Shown one piece after another: positions 1-11,514 of a DNA stretch of 64,000 bases (positions are counted from its first letter, which is position 1; each line of letters begins with the position of its first letter). Both the position numbers and the translations under genes were made by a program. The notes beneath the pieces were generated by a model. The model searched no databases. It worked only from the letters and a program-made list of their open reading frames with translations, and was not told the DNA's origin. The DNA is from Durusdinium trenchii (lineage: Eukaryota > Sar > Dinophyceae > Suessiales > Symbiodiniaceae): the NCBI GenBank assembly GCA_963970005.1, contig CAXAMN010022917.1:2003702-2067701 (forward strand), in the 5' to 3' direction.

Positions 1-48
1 GGCAAGGTTCCAGGGGTTTGAGGCGGCCAATATGGCAGAACCATTGGC

Positions 49-113
49 AAGGTTCGAGGGGTTTGAAGGGTTTGAGGGGTTTGAGGGGTTTAAGGGGTTT
101 GAGGGGTTTGAAA
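49..113. repeat. GAGGGGTTT tandem repeat
   Basis: About seven near-identical 9-base units of GAGGGGTTT (variants GAAGGGTTT and TAAGGGGTTT) run head to tail. The units are G-rich on one strand and resemble degenerate plant-type telomere repeats, but the 9-base period differs from the usual 7-base TTTAGGG. A further related copy lies near the window start. An interstitial minisatellite is the simplest reading. Confidence 0.8.
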
Positions 114-125
114 GGTTGCACTTTC

Positions 126-360
126 CAGGCCAAACGCTCCCTCTGAATCCCTAGAAAAAAATTTCTTTCATCATTTCTTGTGCAAATTCTGCTCCCTCTG
201 AATCCCTAGAAAAATACCTTTTTACCTTTTCTTTCATTTCTGGTGCAAATTCTGGCTCCGAACACCTGCTATTAGGAACACGTGCAATGCCACACGCTCC
301 CTAGAAAAAAAATTTTTCTTTCATTTCTTGTGCAAAGTCTGGCTCCGAACACCTGACCCC
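126..360. repeat. three-copy direct repeat, 50-100 bp units
   Basis: The string CTCCCTCTGAATCCCTAGAA followed by an A-run, CTTTCATTTCTTGTGCAAA and TCTG occurs twice in succession. A third, shorter copy (CTCCCTAGAAAA to TCTGGCTCCGAACACCTGA) begins near 296. The last phrase also repeats within copies two and three. No coding sequence is evident. This looks like a local duplication of non-coding DNA. Confidence 0.7.
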
Positions 361-540
361 GCCACGGCTTTTCCCAATCTAAGTCTGGTCCAAAACGAGC
401 CAGTTTGTTTCCATTTGTCTCGCTCATCTTGGCCCCGAAGACCTGACCTCGCCACTCTCATACCTGCAACATGTGTCTGACCCCTAAGTGACGGTACTCC
501 CTTGCGCGCTCCCCCTTCTTCGACCGGGGTCGGCGGATTA

Positions 541-572
541 CAATAATATGATATAATATAATATAATATGTA
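541..572. repeat. AATAT microsatellite
   Basis: A run of AT and AATAT units of about 30 bases. The stretch from 360 to 790 holds no supportable gene. The reverse-strand reading frame crossing it is composed partly of this repeat and was discarded. Confidence 0.75.
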
Positions 573-828
573 CAGGAAACCATGGGACAAAATAGATATA
601 GGAACAATTACAAATAGGGACTGCCATGGACTACCCTTTTACAGCTTTCAAAGCATTCATCGTTAGGTGGAACTCTTTGGTGGGTCATCCATGAGGCACT
701 GGGTTTGGCGGAACCGTGGGACGCGTGGGAAGCGTGGAGACAGAAATCACCCGTGCGAGCGTGGCGGGTAATGGTATGAATGACGTGACGAGTTGGATGG
801 TCAAAGGAAGTCAAAGAAGTTCCAATCC

Positions 829-1076
829 ATGGAATTGGTGGACATTGTATCGACATCCCCGGTAGTCGATGGGATTGTTCATTTCGGGACTCCCCCCCAA
901 TCGCAGAATGCCCTGACCGTGACGCAGCAGCTGGAGCAGCTGGGAGAGTTGGGAGCACAGTTGGCTTTTAAGTATATTGATTCTTGGCTGAATATAGAGT
1001 TCAGATACCCCGAGGTAAATGATATCAAGCTGACCCTTCTATTTTCTTCCCGTGGGACACCGGTTGGGGTCGTGCG
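829..1076 (+). CDS. possible exon, unknown product
   Basis: An open frame of about 83 codons starts at an ATG in good context, encodes a mixed-composition peptide (starting MELVDIVSTSP) and runs up to GTGCG followed by GTGAGAGG, a plausible splice donor. I do not recognise the product. Composition is protein-like rather than repeat-like, but no adjoining exon was confirmed, so this may be chance. Confidence 0.3.
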
Positions 1077-1080
1077 GTGA

Positions 1081-2984
1081 GAGGTGAGTGTGGGCCATGC
1101 TGGTGAGCCATCAGGCATGGGCCAGACTGCTGGATGGCCACCTGGATCTTTGCTATGCTGAAGGTCTGACCTGCTGAAGGAAGGTCTTCACAATGGCCTA
1201 AGTGGTACTGGTCCGACTTCAATGCTACATGTTTAGAGGTTCGTGTCTGATCGAGACCCAACACTCCTCTCAACTCACATTCTAAGCTGGCCAAAAGGAA
1301 CGGCCAGCTCTGCTCGAGTTGCAGCTCAGCTCGAGTTGCTTTCCTTTCAAGTAGAACTCATTGAAACATGTCAGAACTGCAATCAGACCCTATCGCAGAC
1401 ATCTGATGGCACCCTTACTCGCAGAGTCTTCTCCACTTGGAGCCAGGATGGACTTGGCTTTTCTGTTCATGGGTATCCTCAGGTCGATGTGGTGCCAGGG
1501 TGTCTCAGAGGGTCTCAGAGGGATTTCAAGGTCTCGGACCGTCACGTGGGGGGCTGAGGTCGGTCCTGAGTGCGCATCGTTTGGGGCTCATGAGCGGAAG
1601 GTTTGGGCAGTAGGTAGGCATCGATAGGCCATGGTTTTGCGCTGGACGTTCCACGCTGGCCATATTTCCATGGGAGGGTCCGTGGCTCCGCTTTGAGCGT
1701 GTGAGGCCGAGTTGCTGCGATCACACCCTGGGCCATGCCACGTATGAGGTGCCGCCATGCCATGCTATTCTTGCTAGCTTGACAGTTGGAAGGTAGTTGA
1801 CAACTTGTGTTCTTGTTGTGCGAAAGTTTTTCACGGTCGTGAATAGGGGTATCTCACTTTGAAATGGCTCACATGGTCATTGGCAGCCGAGACTGGTCCA
1901 GGTCAACTTCTTTCCTTACTCAGTGAGTGCCAGACTCAGTTGGAGGTATTGCAAGTGATGGTTCTTTTGAGCATCAACAAGGACATGCAAACCTCGTGAA
2001 CCGCGCCGATTCCGACACTCAAACTTTGCCAGTCCGAGACTTCTGGGTCACATCATCCTTGTATTTGTCTTACTTTTCATTATTCCGATAGGCACCCACA
2101 TCCAAAGAGCCTCATTGACGATGATTGATGTGATTTAGACTCATGACTCATGTCACGTGCACTGCGGTATCCTCCCGTCGGCATGTCACGTGCGGTTCAA
2201 GAGATCCAAGAGGGATCGTTGGAGAGTCATTGCACAGTCACCTCCTTGCACAGCCATGGCCATGTCATACTCTCGTGCTCTTCAGGTGGCTCAGCAACTG
2301 AAAAAGCGGTCACACACTCCAACATACTCCAACCACATCCAGTTGATTTGTTTCGGAAGTACTCCGAGCTGAAAGCATTTTGAGATGTAGAGCACATCCC
2401 TGAATGAAGAAACATGAAGCTTTCGTCATATCATGTGCTTGCTGCCTTGCCGAGTTCTTTTGGATTTTAATATAGGAAGAACCTTGACAGTCTTCTTCCA
2501 GGCAACTAGCCTTGTCCCATCTTGTCACGGCCTTCTTGTGGGCACAAAAGACAGACCTAGCTTATTGGCACGGCCTTAGCTTATCGGCACCTGGGCATGC
2601 GGGAATTTCGGGGATGCGTGCCGTTATCCCATGGAGGGAGGAGTGGATGTTTTTGGCTCCACCCTCCATCGGTTATGCACCGTCATTGAAATCGTCCCAA
2701 GATCCACGTATTTTTTGTTGAAGCGTTGACAACATGACAAAAGCTTCAATCAGGCAGAATTGAGGGAGTCTTTGAAATGATCCGAACATTCCATGTTCAC
2801 GCATGGGTCGAAGCCCCATGCTAAAGCCACTGGCTGCAGCTGTAGGGACTCACAACTCACAACAGTACATAGCTTGGCTTCATGGATGTTTAAGAGTTTA
2901 AGGTTTTGGGATTCTATCAGGCCTAAAGGCGAAGCTTAAATCCCTGAGGCGATTCTTCCGCATGACACATTTAATGCTTTGGAG
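1081..2984. other. no supportable gene
   Basis: Only short overlapping open frames in several frames are present. None carries a recognisable motif or a convincing pair of splice sites. There are minor duplications such as GGTCTCAGAG around 1505. I see nothing firm here. Confidence 0.5.
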
Positions 2985-3131
2985 GTCGATCGCCTGGTGG
3001 ATCTCGAGGAGGTGGTGGGCGAAGTCGGGAGCTCCTCCGACTCCGATTCGGGAGAGGAGCGGATCTCCTGGCGGCTCCGGAGGCGGCGGGATCTGGGGAG
3101 GCTGGGGCAATCAGGAGCATCGCGGTTTTGA
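2985..3131 (+). CDS. probable terminal exon, acidic-basic peptide
   Basis: The segment follows an AG acceptor (CTTTGGAG) and is open for 48 codons before a TGA stop at 3129-3131. It encodes an acidic Ser-Asp stretch (SSSDSDSGEE) followed by an Arg-rich segment (RLRRRRDLGRL). The clean acceptor, strong charge pattern and absence of an ATG suggest a last exon of an unrecognised gene. The other two frames are Gly-rich and look like shadows. Confidence 0.35.
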   Translation, partial: VDRLVDLEEVVGEVGSSSDSDSGEERISWRLRRRRDLGRLGQSGASRF

Positions 3132-3709
3132 CCCCACCACGGGGCCAGCAGAAGGACTTTGTTTGATCAGTTCGGAATGATCCACCTGGTCACGTTTTTG
3201 GGGTGATTTTTTAGTTATTGACCTTATTGACATATTTCAAGTTGTTTCACTCTCAGCGGGGGGGTCTGGCCAGTTTCGGGGTGGTCCATTTGAGGCTCAT
3301 TTGGAGAGTCATCAATCACCATGAGAGACTGGATGTTTTGACGCCCTTGTCGTCTCAACTCTTACTTAGAGCGAATTATAGCCATGAGCCATTAACTAGG
3401 GTGACCATAGTCATGCATTGCTTGGAATAGAATGGAATAGATTGAATATGATTTAATCGATGGTGCTGCCAATGATCCAGAGTCGTATCAACGTCATAGA
3501 TGGCGGTTGGTGCCTGTTTGCCATGACGACTGTACATTAAGACCCAAGGCATGTTTCTTGCAGCAATACTGGTGGCAAGCTCACCAACCCTCTCACCCTG
3601 CAGGGGCCTTGGAGCTTTTGGGGACCTATGACCTATACAAATCTCTATAAAAACCTATAAAACCTTTTGAGACTTGGTGACTGACTCTAAACTCCAACTT
3701 CAAAGCTCG

Positions 3710-3850
3710 ATGGCCAGCCTCATCTTGGGCGGCTTTGTGATGGTCGCAGCCCTCGCCTTCTCCAGCCGCAGCTGGAATTTTGGGGCTGCCAGCAGCGATG
3801 CCTGGATGGATTTTGGACGGTTTGTCATTAGGAGAGGATTTTGTGGATGA
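3710..3850 (+). CDS. small ORF with hydrophobic segment
   Basis: A 46-codon ATG-to-stop frame encodes a hydrophobic N-terminus (LILGGFVMVAALAF) that would suit a signal anchor. It could be the first exon of a secreted or membrane protein or a chance frame. The opposite strand is also open, which lowers confidence. Confidence 0.2.
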   Translation: MASLILGGFVMVAALAFSSRSWNFGAASSDAWMDFGRFVIRRGFCG

Positions 3851-4047
3851 CCGTGCAGTTCTTTTATGAGAGCAACTTTTGGATCCAAGCCCTGGCAGGA
3901 GGAAAGAGAGCAAGAAGACCCACACAAAAACTGCCAAAGAAACCAACGTTTGATTGGAGCAGGATGGTTTTGCAGGTCGGGAAGTGGTTTTGCACCTTCC
4001 AGCATTTTGTACCGGATTGGCTGTAAGTGTGTGATAGGGCAGTCCAG

Positions 4048-4157
4048 GAGGGTGCGTTTGCTAACACTGCCGAGGATCTCTCAGCAATGCAAGTGAAGAC
4101 TGGTCTTTATCCTGATGAGTGGAAGACCGTGACAGAGGAGAGAGGGTGCGCATACAG
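4048..4157 (+). CDS. probable internal exon, unknown product
   Basis: A segment bounded by AG (GTCCAG) and a donor (ATACAG then GTGTAC) stays open for about 36 codons. The peptide (EGAFANTAEDLSAMQ, then YPDEWKTVTEERG) has normal protein composition. A second possible exon follows after the AG at 4435. The family is not recognised. Confidence 0.35.
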
Positions 4158-4677
4158 GTGTACAGATGATTTTAACAGCCATGGTCTCCACCTCAAATTG
4201 AAACAAACCAGTCAGAATCCAGTTCTTCAAAGTGACCCTTTGAGGACCCCTCAGTGACCCTTTCGAGACTTTAAGTGACTTCAAATGGGGATCTCAAGAA
4301 GTCACTTTACAGAACCAGGATGTCGTAGCTCTGAATGTTTGATGTTCCCCCCAGCTCCCTGCCTTGGAAGGTTAGATCGCCATCTCCATGATTTATTTTT
4401 CTCGGAGGCAACGAACCGGTGTGTCCCTGCAACAGGCGCCATCAACAGGTTCCAGCAATGGGATCATTCCAGAGAAGCTACTTGGAGCAAAAGAATCACA
4501 AGTTATCCCTAAACGTCCAAAGCTGCAGCTCATACATGCAGCTCATTTTTGCTGGCTGCCATAAGTAGGTATCTCTTTTTGGCCACAGGAGGTTGCCCTC
4601 TTTGGTGCATGTTTTGGAACACAATTTGAAGACCCCTGCACAATGACTGAGCAAACGCATCCAGTGTTCCAAGAATT

Positions 4678-4735
4678 AAATATATTAATATATATATATA
4701 TGTGTATAATATATTATATATTATGTTAATACATT
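4678..4735. repeat. AT-rich microsatellite
   Basis: Alternating TA runs (TATATATATA, then AATATATTATATATTATG) sit between exon-like segments. The flanking sequence from 4160 to 4790 has no confirmed gene. Confidence 0.7.
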
Positions 4736-4789
4736 TTTTTTTACCTCCACTGTAGCTGGACGAAAAAAAGGGACCATTTGTTGCCGAGC

Positions 4790-5900
4790 AATGGAGCCAT
4801 CCAGCCATGTCGCCTCGTTCTGTAGCGTCCGCCCATGGTTTTGTGGAGAACGAAGCCTCTTCCCCCGCCTGTTGCAGATTTCTCATCGATCCGAGGATTG
4901 GCTCCGTCAACGACTTGACCGGCGGCAAGGACGCGTCGCCGCGCCTCACCGAACCTCGGGGGTGGCCGGGAGGTCGACCTGGACGACCGATGTTCCGTAG
5001 GCGACCAAATTGGTTTAAGTCTACTGAAGGACAGGGAAAGGCCCTTTCTGAAAGATCAGTAGAGGAGATTTCCTAACTTGGCACAACGCCGAAGGACATG
5101 GTCTATCGAGGGGGGACCTTGCAGCAGCGCACTGTTTCATTGTTCCGCCATTCCTGGAATTTCTTAGTCCTTCTGGTGACCGTTCTTCTTCCAGTCAGAC
5201 AAGATGCCATTCCTCCAACGAACTCCTCGCCACCTCGCGGCGGAGAAACCTTGCTCGGGTCTCACCAGAGTCCGCCGTTCGGTTCTTTCCGGCCTCGTCC
5301 GGAAGGGCGTGAAGATCTTCTCCACCGATCCCTTGGCTCGGCCGGAGAACTTGATGGATGGCAACCGATGCGCCAACGATGAGGATGCGCAGAGCTCGAG
5401 CGTACGCGTCGGACGCGGACGCACGGGCCGGAGACTGCTGGAAACGGGCCGGACTGCTAAGGTCTCTAATCACTAGTCATCGGGCTTCAAGGTCACAGAA
5501 AGGCAGAGGTGGACAACAGATTGGACCTGCCAGATTTGCAGGAACTTTTGGGCGACCTCTGCTACAAGAAGTGCTCCTTGCTGACGAATGGCGAGGCTTG
5601 GTCTCCAACCAAGCGCCCCGGATGTCGCGTTCCGCATGAACACCGGCGCACGCGATTCCCGCGCGATATGGTTCCCATGGTGGAATCGGTGTGAGGCCCC
5701 GGTGCGTTTGAGCGCCTTCTCCTGTGGGAAGTCCAGAGGCTTTCAGGACTTCTTCAAGAGCAAGGTCGGGAGTGATGGAGTGGAAAACCGAAGACTCAGA
5801 CGCGAACGAACGGGTGGGGCACTTCTGCAGAGGTGGGGGCCAGTGATGGTGGATCAAGCAGGGAATGGGCTTGCGACAATCCAGCATGTTGGCTTTAAGA
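4790..5900. other. GC-rich exon-like region, strand unclear
   Basis: Both strands hold overlapping open frames of 60 to 140 codons with protein-like composition, for example LDLPDLQELLGDLCYKKC on the + strand near 5520 and a reverse frame from 5887 to 5477. GC-rich DNA keeps several frames open at once, and I could not choose a strand or a splice chain. At least one exon is likely, but no product can be named. Confidence 0.35.
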
Positions 5901-6346
5901 TGCTTTAAGTTTGACAGTCCTTGGAATCAGATGCAAAGGGTGTTGATTCCATTGCAGGATGAAACATAGGTATTCCATGGTATTCCGGCATTCCTTTCAT
6001 TCATGTCATGTTGAGATTGTTATCTTTGTGCTGACTGGCTTCCCTTTTGGCTAACGAAATGAAAGTGTCTAGCAGGGAGATTTGGATCTGATTGCTTGGG
6101 CCATCATGTGTGGTGTGTCTGGGCAGGTTGGTCTCCTAGTCCCTTGCGAGGGCGACTTGGCTTGCAGACTCAAGGGGCTGAGACCTCAAAGCTGCTGACT
6201 CAAGGGGCTGAGACCTCCGATCCACATACCCTTGCGAAGGCATTGGGTTTTGGAGGGTCTCTGCCCACTTTCTCAGAAGATACGTGGATCCCCAAACAGG
6301 GCAGCCTAGTGGGCAGCCTGTATATTAGATACATAATTATACTGTT

Positions 6347-6604
6347 ACCAGTAGCGAACTGTAACATTACTCCCAGTAGTAAGGCCAGGAGCTATTAGTA
6401 GCGTCCTTGCTCCTAGTAGCGATGCCCCTTGCTCCTAGTAGCGTCCTTGCTCCTACCCCGCCCACGCGCGCGCGCGAAAAGGTACTTAGTAGCTTCTTGT
6501 TTCAATTCTAATTAAATTCTATTTGTTTTTTGTTTCTGATAGCTTCTTGTTCCTACTAGTAAGGCCAGGAGCCCCTAGTAGCGTCCTTGCTCCTAGTAGC
6601 GATG
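6347..6604 (+). repeat. dispersed CTAGTAG repeat, copy A
   Basis: Two diverged copies of the dispersed element lie here: AGTAAGGCCAGGAGC, then TAGTAGCGTCCTTGCTCCTA, then GTAGCGATG. They are separated by a CG dinucleotide run (near 6463) and a T-rich stretch. The motif alternates CTAG palindromes with AGGAGC/GCTCCT inversions, so each copy can fold on itself. Related copies occur near 8.6, 19.4, 28.7, 29.1, 53.5, 55.2 and 56.8 kb. Confidence 0.85.
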
Positions 6605-8280
6605 TATCCCTTTTAACGTCCGATCTGCGATGGATCCGATGGACTCCGGTGGATGACCAGCCAGGCTACGACGTCTCGGGCGATGACGCCGGCCACGGAT
6701 GCCCACATAAGGTGGGCACCTGCCTGGTGAACGAAGAGTTCTCCCTTGGCAAATGCGACTTGGAGAATTCTCTTTATGATTGGATACATGTTGAATTGTG
6801 TTGAACAGTGGCAATGTGCGGCATAATTATTGGTCTCCGGAGATTCATCAATCCGGACAAAAGAAAGATAACAATTCCATTCACTTGAGCAACGAATTCA
6901 CAGAGGCTCAAGCATACATGAATTACAGACTTGCAGACCCGTCTCAATTCATTCTCCAAGTTTGGAGACCCACAGGAGGGTATTTGGACACACCTCTTGC
7001 CGTCCTGGTTGTCGTGGGATATTTCCACACCAGATCGTGTGGTCACCCAGCCCATCAAATGTTCAGAACCTGGGAAGTAAGATACTCCCTACTCATCAGA
7101 ACCTTCCCTTTCCTCCCCACGCAGCGAATCTCTCATTTTCGGTGAATCTGCAAGTTTTCCAGTTGATGTGAGGGGATGCTCGTGAATGGACCACGCAAGC
7201 TGAACAGCGCATTCCTTTCTTTCTCATGGCCAGGTCAAAATGTTTGTGGGTCGTTGTTAGATCTTCTCAAAAGGATTCTTTTGTTTTTGATGTTGGTTCT
7301 AGCACAACAGTTCTGTGGCCTTGATTCCAATGTTGGGTAAACAACTGGGCGCCTTGAAGTGTAACGGGGTGTTTCGAACCCAGCCTCCCTTCAGCCAAGT
7401 AGCCCTGAGCTGAGGCTACAAGCGATGTGATCAGTTGACAGATGGTCAATTTCCATATCGAACCAGTGAGGGCCTAAGATCTCGTCACTAGGAGTGGGCG
7501 GGCCACTCCGGGGCGAGGAGCTGAAAAGAAGACCAAGTCATGTGGCATAAGACAAGGCTGTGCTCTTTGCAGCACTGAAACACCGGGTTGTCAGGGTTGA
7601 AGCGAATTGCCCACCGCCGGGTAATTACTGTACATTCCAGCCAAATCCTTCCAGCGGATCGTTGAGTGCCTCTTCTGCCACCTACTCCGAGCATCTCCGA
7701 GCCACAAGGTGTGACTCGCACCTGGTGTAGATTCTAGATCCATCCCAACCACCCCATGGCTTTGCTTTCAGGCGCTGATACATGCTGCAAGTCCAAGGAT
7801 TTGATCGTGCCTTGATCGAAAGCCAACCAGTGGGACCAGACAGCTGCGGTTGGTGGTTCACCCACTTTTCCGAACATGTTCTACTGCACCAGGAATATCT
7901 TATTGCATGCCCAAGCAGCAAGAGCAAGACAGGGAAATGACTGAAATGACTAACTAGCAATCATGAGTTTCATGGAAGGTTACTTCTTCTTTTGGAGAGT
8001 TTTTTTACAACTTTCTGTGTAGATGGATGTCGTACACCCGTGAGTTCACAACAATCACCGGCTATGTTATGGTTCACTTACTGGCGGCATAACATAACAA
8101 TACTATTTGACCAATTTGACTTATATAGTTCGTTGTTGGCTTTTGAATTCAACCGGGCGCACGTGCTAGACTCTTAGACAAAACCACGTTCGGACCCTGC
8201 AAAGGCAAAGGACGCTGCAAAGGGGTTGTAGATTGGACACTGCAAAGGCTGGCCAAGCAAATCAATTCATCATATTCTTA
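6605..8280. other. exon-like fragments only
   Basis: A + frame near 6620-6790 (DQPGYDVSGDDAGHG) and reverse frames at 7449-7267, 7721-7488 and 7960-7682 have protein-like composition. The last carries a hydrophobic leader (FPVLLLLLGHAI). Strand and splicing could not be settled and no family is recognised. Confidence 0.25.
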
Positions 8281-8615
8281 TCTTAATGATGCCGCCGTCC
8301 GCAGTGAGGAAGGAATGTTGTCCGGCTCATACTTGTTCTGGTCTGACGAAGAAATCCTGCCCCACCCCAACCACTGGAACCCTCGTGCTTGTGGAGGAAA
8401 TCATTTCCATCCTTCCCCCAGCCAAGATTTCCCTGCAAGTTGACGCCATAAACCAAAGCCATTTGAATGAGCCCCTTGTCCCGTGAGGAATGCATTGAGC
8501 CATATCGAAGCAAGTTCAGCACCGCCTTCAACGTGGGTGGCGGGCAGGGTAGTTTCGCCAAGAGCCATTCGCCAGATGCAAAGTGGCCCGACTGCAGGCC
8601 ATGCAGGCCATGGAA

Positions 8616-8725
8616 GTAACAAGAAGCTACTAGTAACAAAGGGCATCGCTACTAACGGAGCAAGGACGCTACTAGGGGCTCCTGGCCTTACGCACTACTA
8701 GTAACAAGGACGCTACTAGGAGCAA
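8616..8725 (-). repeat. dispersed CTAGTAG repeat, copy B
   Basis: Reverse-orientation copy: AGCAAGGACGCTACTAGGGG, then CTCCTGGCCTTACG, flanked by CTACTAGTAACAA on both sides. The flanking CTACTAGTAACAA boxes occur as direct copies at each end of the core. Confidence 0.85.
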
Positions 8726-9148
8726 AGGTAAGGGATGTGAGTTGCCTCAGTGTGGACCTTCGGGGCAAAGGGCCTTCGGGCCTGGGTGGACATGTAACAC
8801 TGGAACAAACTCAAACCATGCGCCTTGGGTGTACCGTCCACAATATTTATAATATTCTATAACAACATTAACACTTCTATTTTAACACATAGTTGATATA
8901 TACATATATCATACCCGGTATATGTATAGCTATGTAATACGGCACCACCTGAATGAGCAGAATGAGTCTTCGACATGGCCAAAACCGCAGTCTTCGTCGT
9001 GGCCAAGGTTCACAGAGCTTAGCCATGCATCGACAGCAGCATAGATGTAAAGATGCAAGTGAAGCGAAGTGCCTCGAGTTGTAGAGGTGTGTACCAGGCA
9101 GCCTCCAGTTCTCAATTCGATAGACAGGGTGTCCCGTTTCACCTGAAG

Positions 9149-9526
9149 CTAGATATACACCAGCAGGTTTTGGGCCTCTTTTGCGAACTTGTTGGATTCC
9201 TCATCCATTGCGAGGGCCACCCTGTTAGATCTTACATGCCAATCCTCGAATGCCAGAAGTGCCCGTTCGACGAATGGCTGTGGCGAGCGTTCGGTGCTCG
9301 CACGGAATGGCCGAGCCCCAAAAAAGATTGACCGCTGAAATCGCTGAAACGGCCGGGGACCCGAGCGCGAACCCGTTGCAGACGATGAGTGAGAGGACAA
9401 ATCACCGCAAGAAGTCGCAAGGTCGGTCCAGCTACATGTCGCTTGCAGCCAAGCAGCTGCACCTAGGCCGATGATCACTTTCCAGTTTTTTTTCTTAACA
9501 CCTTTGGGGCCAGTAAAGCATGACAT
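9149..9526 (-). CDS. possible reverse-strand exon with hydrophobic N-terminus
   Basis: A 125-codon reverse frame begins with ATG, has a basic then hydrophobic start (KKKNWKVIIGLGAAAWLQA), a Ser/Arg-rich middle and a normal-looking C-terminal half (ALAMDEESNKFAKEAQNLL). This would suit a first exon with a targeting peptide. The + strand is also open over part of the region. Product unknown. Confidence 0.25.
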   Translation of the reverse strand: MSCFTGPKGVKKKNWKVIIGLGAAAWLQATCSWTDLATSCGDLSSHSSSATGSRSGPRPFQRFQRSIFFGARPFRASTERSPQPFVERALLAFEDWHVRSNRVALAMDEESNKFAKEAQNLLVYI

Positions 9527-9602
9527 TCTGGTATTCTTGTCATCGTCATACTCATGGACTCATTTTTAACAGTACCCTGGGAAGGGCAGTATCCATAATA
9601 CA

Positions 9603-10208
9603 ATGAATAGTTCTATAATGTTCTATACATATGCATCAATATACACCTGCCATAACGATGACATTTCGTTTCAGCGCCCTTCGTGTCAGATGAGCTCGGA
9701 AGTGTGGATCTTCGAGAATGGTGTCCAGGTCTTTCAGCAGCCGGGGATCTCAGCGTGCCGTCAGGCTCCAGCGGCGCAAGAAAGATGGAGCCGAGAATGC
9801 AGGGCCAAAGAGCGATGGCCTCCAACCTACTATGGCATGCTATGGCTGCAGATACCCCCGCTACTCCCAGAGCTCCACCAAATTTATTCCATTGTAGTTG
9901 TGCGGGCACCACGGAGTGTAGAAGCAGCGGTGCTCCTTCCAGCATGCATAATTCTCTTTGTCAAGGTTCAAGCGATCCTTTTTGCAGCTGCTGGTGCATG
10001 CCTCCTGCTGCTGCTGCAGTCAACAAGGAAGCGGGCCAAGCACCAAGAGACTCCGACGACAGAGGCTCTAGATGATTTAGATGCACCAAAGAAGGTGGCA
10101 AGCTATGTCAGGCGCACACACACACACATGGGAATCACCGAAAAACATCCTTTGACACAATCCATCTCTGCCTATGAACGTCCTTTTGCTGTGATCCATT
10201 GCTGCTGA
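9603..10208 (+). CDS. possible membrane-protein ORF
   Basis: A 201-codon + frame contains two hydrophobic stretches around codons 105-140 (AAVLLPACIILFV and ILFAAAGACLLLLLQ) followed by a basic stop-transfer-like sequence (STRKRAKHQ). The Leu run is encoded by CTGCTGCTG repeats, and another frame and the reverse strand are also open, so this may be partly a low-complexity artefact. Confidence 0.2.
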   Translation: MNSSIMFYTYASIYTCHNDDISFQRPSCQMSSEVWIFENGVQVFQQPGISACRQAPAAQERWSRECRAKERWPPTYYGMLWLQIPPLLPELHQIYSIVVVRAPRSVEAAVLLPACIILFVKVQAILFAAAGACLLLLLQSTRKRAKHQETPTTEALDDLDAPKKVASYVRRTHTHMGITEKHPLTQSISAYERPFAVIHCC

Positions 10209-10986
10209 GAAGTAAAGAAAGAGCCAGCATCCAGATACTAGCTCACTAGCAAAATCTCCTCCCACAACAGCAGAAGAGTGTCATTGTGGCACTTTGGAAG
10301 CATCGAACAAAGCATTTTTGGTTTGTGACACCCTATGACCCAGGTCTGGCCAGCCTCCAAAGCTGAGCCATTACTGCAGGTCGGCCGTGAACGGAAGAAG
10401 CAAAACACCGACACAACTAAAGGCATACATAGCCTATAGATGCAGCCTTTGGCTATCTTAAGTTGATCCTGGTGCAATTTATAGCAATTCCACCCTACTG
10501 TATTTATATAGCCTAGCCTTTGGCATCTTAGAGCCCTTTGGACCGAAAACCCTACCTACTCGCCTGACTCGCCTGACTTCAGCGCCGCCCTCGACGCACG
10601 GGCCGCGAAACTCGCCGAGGCGGTGTAAGAGACGGGAGCAAAGCCTCTGAGCGTTTGGTTTGCCAAATGTGGGGTGCTTTCAGAGTGCTTTCATTGATTC
10701 ATCCAGGGCAGCACGTCGCTATTGGTCGTCGCAGCTGTTCCACGGTCGTGGGAAATTATGGGTTGGGAACTACAGCGCCCGGATTCAGCGAAATGGACAC
10801 TGGGAAGATCTGGGAAGTGTAAGCACTGCAATGGTGATGCACGTAACTACCAATAATTATATTTATGATTAGAATAGGAGATTCCCATGGCGGCCTTCAC
10901 AACTGGATTGCATGCCACTTCTATTTGATCATGAGAAATCACAAGGCGAATGAAGAGAGAAGTGAATCACATTTGCCTCGGGAGTC

Positions 10987-11514
10987 TTACCTCGGAGTGC
11001 AAGACCTATGGGAGAGGGAGATCATGTGTAACACCGATTTGAACGAACAGGGCAGACAGAGGGTTTGCAGCAGATAAGTTTGCAGCAGAGGGCTCTGAGT
11101 GAAGGAGAAGGGTGTGTAGTGCACATTGAAAGTACCCGAAGAGGCTTTTAGCTTTGGCGCCGTAGGGTCGCCGTAGGGCGTGGCCTCCGCCACGCAGATA
11201 TTTTCTAAGATTACTTGGGTTGCGTGGCAAATAGCTGGAGTCCGAGACTGATCGTTACTTGCCACGTCCATTGAACAAGTTGGGTCAAAGACGTTTTCAA
11301 TTTTTTGCACATCCTTCACAATGCATATCAAACACTGCATATCACTGCATAGAGCCATCAAATAGTTGCTTACTTGCTTTGGCCCTTGAGCAATTCTTCC
11401 AGCCGGAACCCGAGGCATGTCACCCAGGGCATTTTCGTTTGGGAGCATCCAATGTGTTGGTAAAGGTGTCATGGGTGACATGAAGATGGGCGGCTGCAGG
11501 TTGAGGTGGTACAT
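10987..11514 (-). CDS. possible reverse-strand ORF, unknown product
   Basis: A 175-codon reverse frame from ATG to stop with even amino-acid composition, including MPRVPAGRIAQGPKQVS and CSDMQCLICIVKDVQ. No domain is recognised and no splice support was found. Its length exceeds what this composition usually gives by chance, so it is listed with low confidence. Confidence 0.25.
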   Translation of the reverse strand: MYHLNLQPPIFMSPMTPLPTHWMLPNENALGDMPRVPAGRIAQGPKQVSNYLMALCSDMQCLICIVKDVQKIENVFDPTCSMDVASNDQSRTPAICHATQVILENICVAEATPYGDPTAPKLKASSGTFNVHYTPFSFTQSPLLQTYLLQTLCLPCSFKSVLHMISLSHRSCTPR

